From positions 1 through 5,815 of the forward strand of contig JBFWTJ010000240.1 of NCBI GenBank assembly GCA_050247895.1: a stretch of 5,815 bases of DNA. Direction: 5' to 3'. The stretch is from CAVPEW01 sp050247895. Its GTDB lineage: Bacteria; Actinomycetota; Acidimicrobiia; Acidimicrobiales; VFJN01. The notes under the pieces are model-generated. The model was not told the DNA's origin and ran no database searches. It saw only the letters and a list, made by a program, of their open reading frames with translations. This document shows, piece after piece, positions 4,480 through 5,815 of this stretch (position 1 is its first letter; the number at the start of each line of letters is the position of its first letter). The position numbers and the translations under genes are program-made.

Positions 4480-5815
4480 ATGACCGATCGCACCGGTGCC
4501 GGGACGACGCCGTTCGGGCCCGTGCCCCTGACCCCGACCGGCTTCCTGGGCCGGGCCGCGACGGTCTACGGCGACCGGGTCGCGGTCGTCGACGGGGCCA
4601 CCACGCTCACCTACCGCGAGCTCCACGAGCGGTCCCGGCGACTGGCCGGCGCGCTCGACGCCCGCGGCGCGGGGCCCGGCGCGGTGGTGTCGGTGCTGGC
4701 CCCCAACACGCACGTCATGCTCGAAGCCCACTTCGGCGTGCCCTACGCCGGTGCGGTCCTCAACACGCTCAACACCCGGCTCAGCCCGCCCGAGCTGGCC
4801 TTCATCATCGGCCACGCCGGCGCCGCGCTGCTCCTGGTCGACCACGAGCTCGAGGCCGTGGGCCGCGCCGCGCTGGCCCTGCTCGACGACCCGCCCGGCG
4901 TGCTCGTGGCCGGCGGGGACGGCGGGGACGGCGACGGGTACGAGGCCGCCCTGGCCGGTGCCGACCCGCTCGAGCGGCCCACGACCGACGAGATGGGCCT
5001 GCTCGCCGTCAACTACACGAGCGGCACCACCGGCCGGCCCAAGGGCGTCATGTACGCGCACCGGGGCGCCTACCTCCAGGCGCTGGCCATGGCGGTGCAC
5101 GCCGGCCTCGACCCGTCGTCGGTGTTCCTGTGGACCCTGCCCATGTTCCACTGCAACGGCTGGTGCTTCCCGTGGGCGGTGACCGCCCGGGGCGCCCGCC
5201 ACCGCGCCCTGCGCCGGGTCGACCCCGCCGCCATCTGGGACGCCGTCCGCAACGAGGGGGTCACCCACCTGGCCGCGGCGCCCACGGTCCTCTCGTCGCT
5301 GGCCCACGGGCCCTGGGCCGACGAGGGGCCGGCACCGTCCCCGGTCCAGGTGGCCACCGGCGGGGCCCCGCCCTCGCCCGCCCTGCTGCGCCGGCTCGAG
5401 GAGCTGAACCTGCGCCTCACCCACCTCTACGGGCTCACCGAGACCTACGGGCCCGCCGTCATCTGCGAGGCCCAGCCGGGCTGGGCCGACGCCGACCCCG
5501 ACGAGCGGGCCCGGCTCGTGGCCCGCCAGGGCGTGGCCAACGTGGTGGGCGAACCGGTCCGGGTCGTCGACGACGACGGGCGTGACGTGCCCGCCGACGG
5601 GCAGACCATGGGCGAGGTGCTCCTGCGGGGCAACAACGTGATGCTCGGCTACCTGCACGACCCCGAGGCCACCGCCGAGGTGGCCCGGGACGGCTGGTTC
5701 CGCACCGGCGACCTCGGCGTCCTGCACCCCGACGGCTACGTCGAGCTGAGGGACCGGGCCAAGGACGTCATCATCTCGGGCGGCGAGAACATCTCCAGCA
5801 TCGAGGTCGAGCAGG
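4480..5815 (+). CDS. Acyl-CoA synthetase / fatty acid-CoA ligase, AMP-binding family (3' end beyond window)
   Basis: This ANL-superfamily enzyme would activate a carboxylic acid with ATP to an acyl-adenylate and then transfer it to CoA. The 445 residues present cover the whole N-terminal domain and the hinge; the family is usually about 520-550 residues, so the small C-terminal domain with the catalytic lysine lies past the right edge. Visible motifs: the P-loop YTSGTTGRPKG (179-189), LPMFHCNGWCFPW after it, YGLTET (317-322), GWFRTGDLG (405-413) and the hinge/A8 region RDRAKDVIISGGENISSIEVE (424-444). FHCNGW is typical of the medium-chain / DmdB / plant AAE-like subgroup, so fatty acids, short branched or aromatic acids, or methylthiopropionate are all possible substrates. 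Residues 145-153 are a GGDGGDGDG loop from a short tandem repeat. It is transcribed away from the membrane-protein gene. The substrate cannot be decided from this sequence. Confidence 0.93.
   Translation, partial: MTDRTGAGTTPFGPVPLTPTGFLGRAATVYGDRVAVVDGATTLTYRELHERSRRLAGALDARGAGPGAVVSVLAPNTHVMLEAHFGVPYAGAVLNTLNTRLSPPELAFIIGHAGAALLLVDHELEAVGRAALALLDDPPGVLVAGGDGGDGDGYEAALAGADPLERPTTDEMGLLAVNYTSGTTGRPKGVMYAHRGAYLQALAMAVHAGLDPSSVFLWTLPMFHCNGWCFPWAVTARGARHRALRRVDPAAIWDAVRNEGVTHLAAAPTVLSSLAHGPWADEGPAPSPVQVATGGAPPSPALLRRLEELNLRLTHLYGLTETYGPAVICEAQPGWADADPDERARLVARQGVANVVGEPVRVVDDDGRDVPADGQTMGEVLLRGNNVMLGYLHDPEATAEVARDGWFRTGDLGVLHPDGYVELRDRAKDVIISGGENISSIEVEQ
4912..4929 (+). repeat. Two tandem copies of a 9-bp unit inside the acyl-CoA ligase gene
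   Basis: GGCGGGGAC occurs twice back to back and is followed by the related GGCGACGGG. The repeat is in frame and encodes a GGD-GGD-GDG loop at residues 145-153, in the variable region before the P-loop. Copy-number change would be frame-preserving, so it is probably a tolerated surface loop. Confidence 0.6.

Noticed and set aside
3912..4493. A 194-residue N-terminal extension of the ABC ATPase open frame
   Set aside because: It overlaps the membrane protein gene in another frame and precedes a standard ABC N-terminus that starts at 3911.
2940..5585. An 881-codon open frame on the plus strand crossing several genes
   Set aside because: It runs antisense to the ABC ATPase and membrane protein genes and out of frame through the acyl-CoA ligase, all of which have clear family motifs. 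Its translation is Arg/Pro/Gly/Ala low complexity, as expected from GC-rich shadow frames.
4405..5727. A 440-codon minus-strand frame antisense to the acyl-CoA ligase
   Set aside because: The plus strand encodes an unmistakable AMP-binding enzyme; the antisense product has no recognisable motif.
1..5815. Signs of a mobile element, defence system, CRISPR array or phage region
   Set aside because: No transposase, integrase, nuclease, repeat-spacer pattern or target-site duplication was seen; the holin-like protein stands alone and is of a type common in ordinary actinobacterial chromosomes.

Overview
The window is very GC-rich, with strong G/C preference at third codon positions and long open frames on antisense strands. 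Alternative starts (GTG, TTG), tightly packed genes and the protein styles point to a high-GC actinobacterium. Class Acidimicrobiia is my best guess, but that is inferred from style and not proven. No plasmid, phage, transposon, CRISPR, tRNA or rRNA signature is visible, and the content looks chromosomal.

Layout, left to right: (1) 1-617, minus: the N-terminal 205 residues of an Fe(3+)-type ABC substrate-binding lipoprotein, running off the left edge. (2) 618-666: a short divergent promoter region containing the only A/T-rich stretch nearby. (3) 667-1413, plus: a soluble family 2 glycosyltransferase. (4) 1369-2772, minus: a FAD-dependent oxidoreductase of the protoporphyrinogen-oxidase/amine-oxidase type, whose 3' end overlaps the glycosyltransferase tail to tail by 45 bp. 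(5) 2769-3911, minus: an iron(III)/spermidine-type ABC transporter ATPase that overlaps the oxidoreductase by 4 nt (TTGA). (6) 3912-3970: a gap with two small GC hairpins and a candidate promoter. (7) 3971-4354, minus: a small four-helix membrane protein resembling holin-like families. (8) 4355-4479: a divergent promoter region. (9) 4480-5815, plus: an acyl-CoA synthetase (AMP-binding family) cut by the right edge just after its A8 motif.

Functional reading: the substrate-binding lipoprotein and the ATPase fit one ferric-iron importer. Its permease is not in the window and most likely lies past the left edge, downstream of the binding protein. The oxidoreductase is probably translated together with the ATPase. 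The glycosyltransferase, membrane protein and acyl-CoA ligase are separate units with no demonstrated link to iron. A GGTAG-containing -10-like element recurs just upstream of four genes and suggests leaderless or near-leaderless transcripts for two of them. I see no convincing novel biological system. The more interesting points are the split importer with the coupled oxidoreductase, the shared promoter element, and a weak iron-box-like palindrome beside the iron-binding protein.
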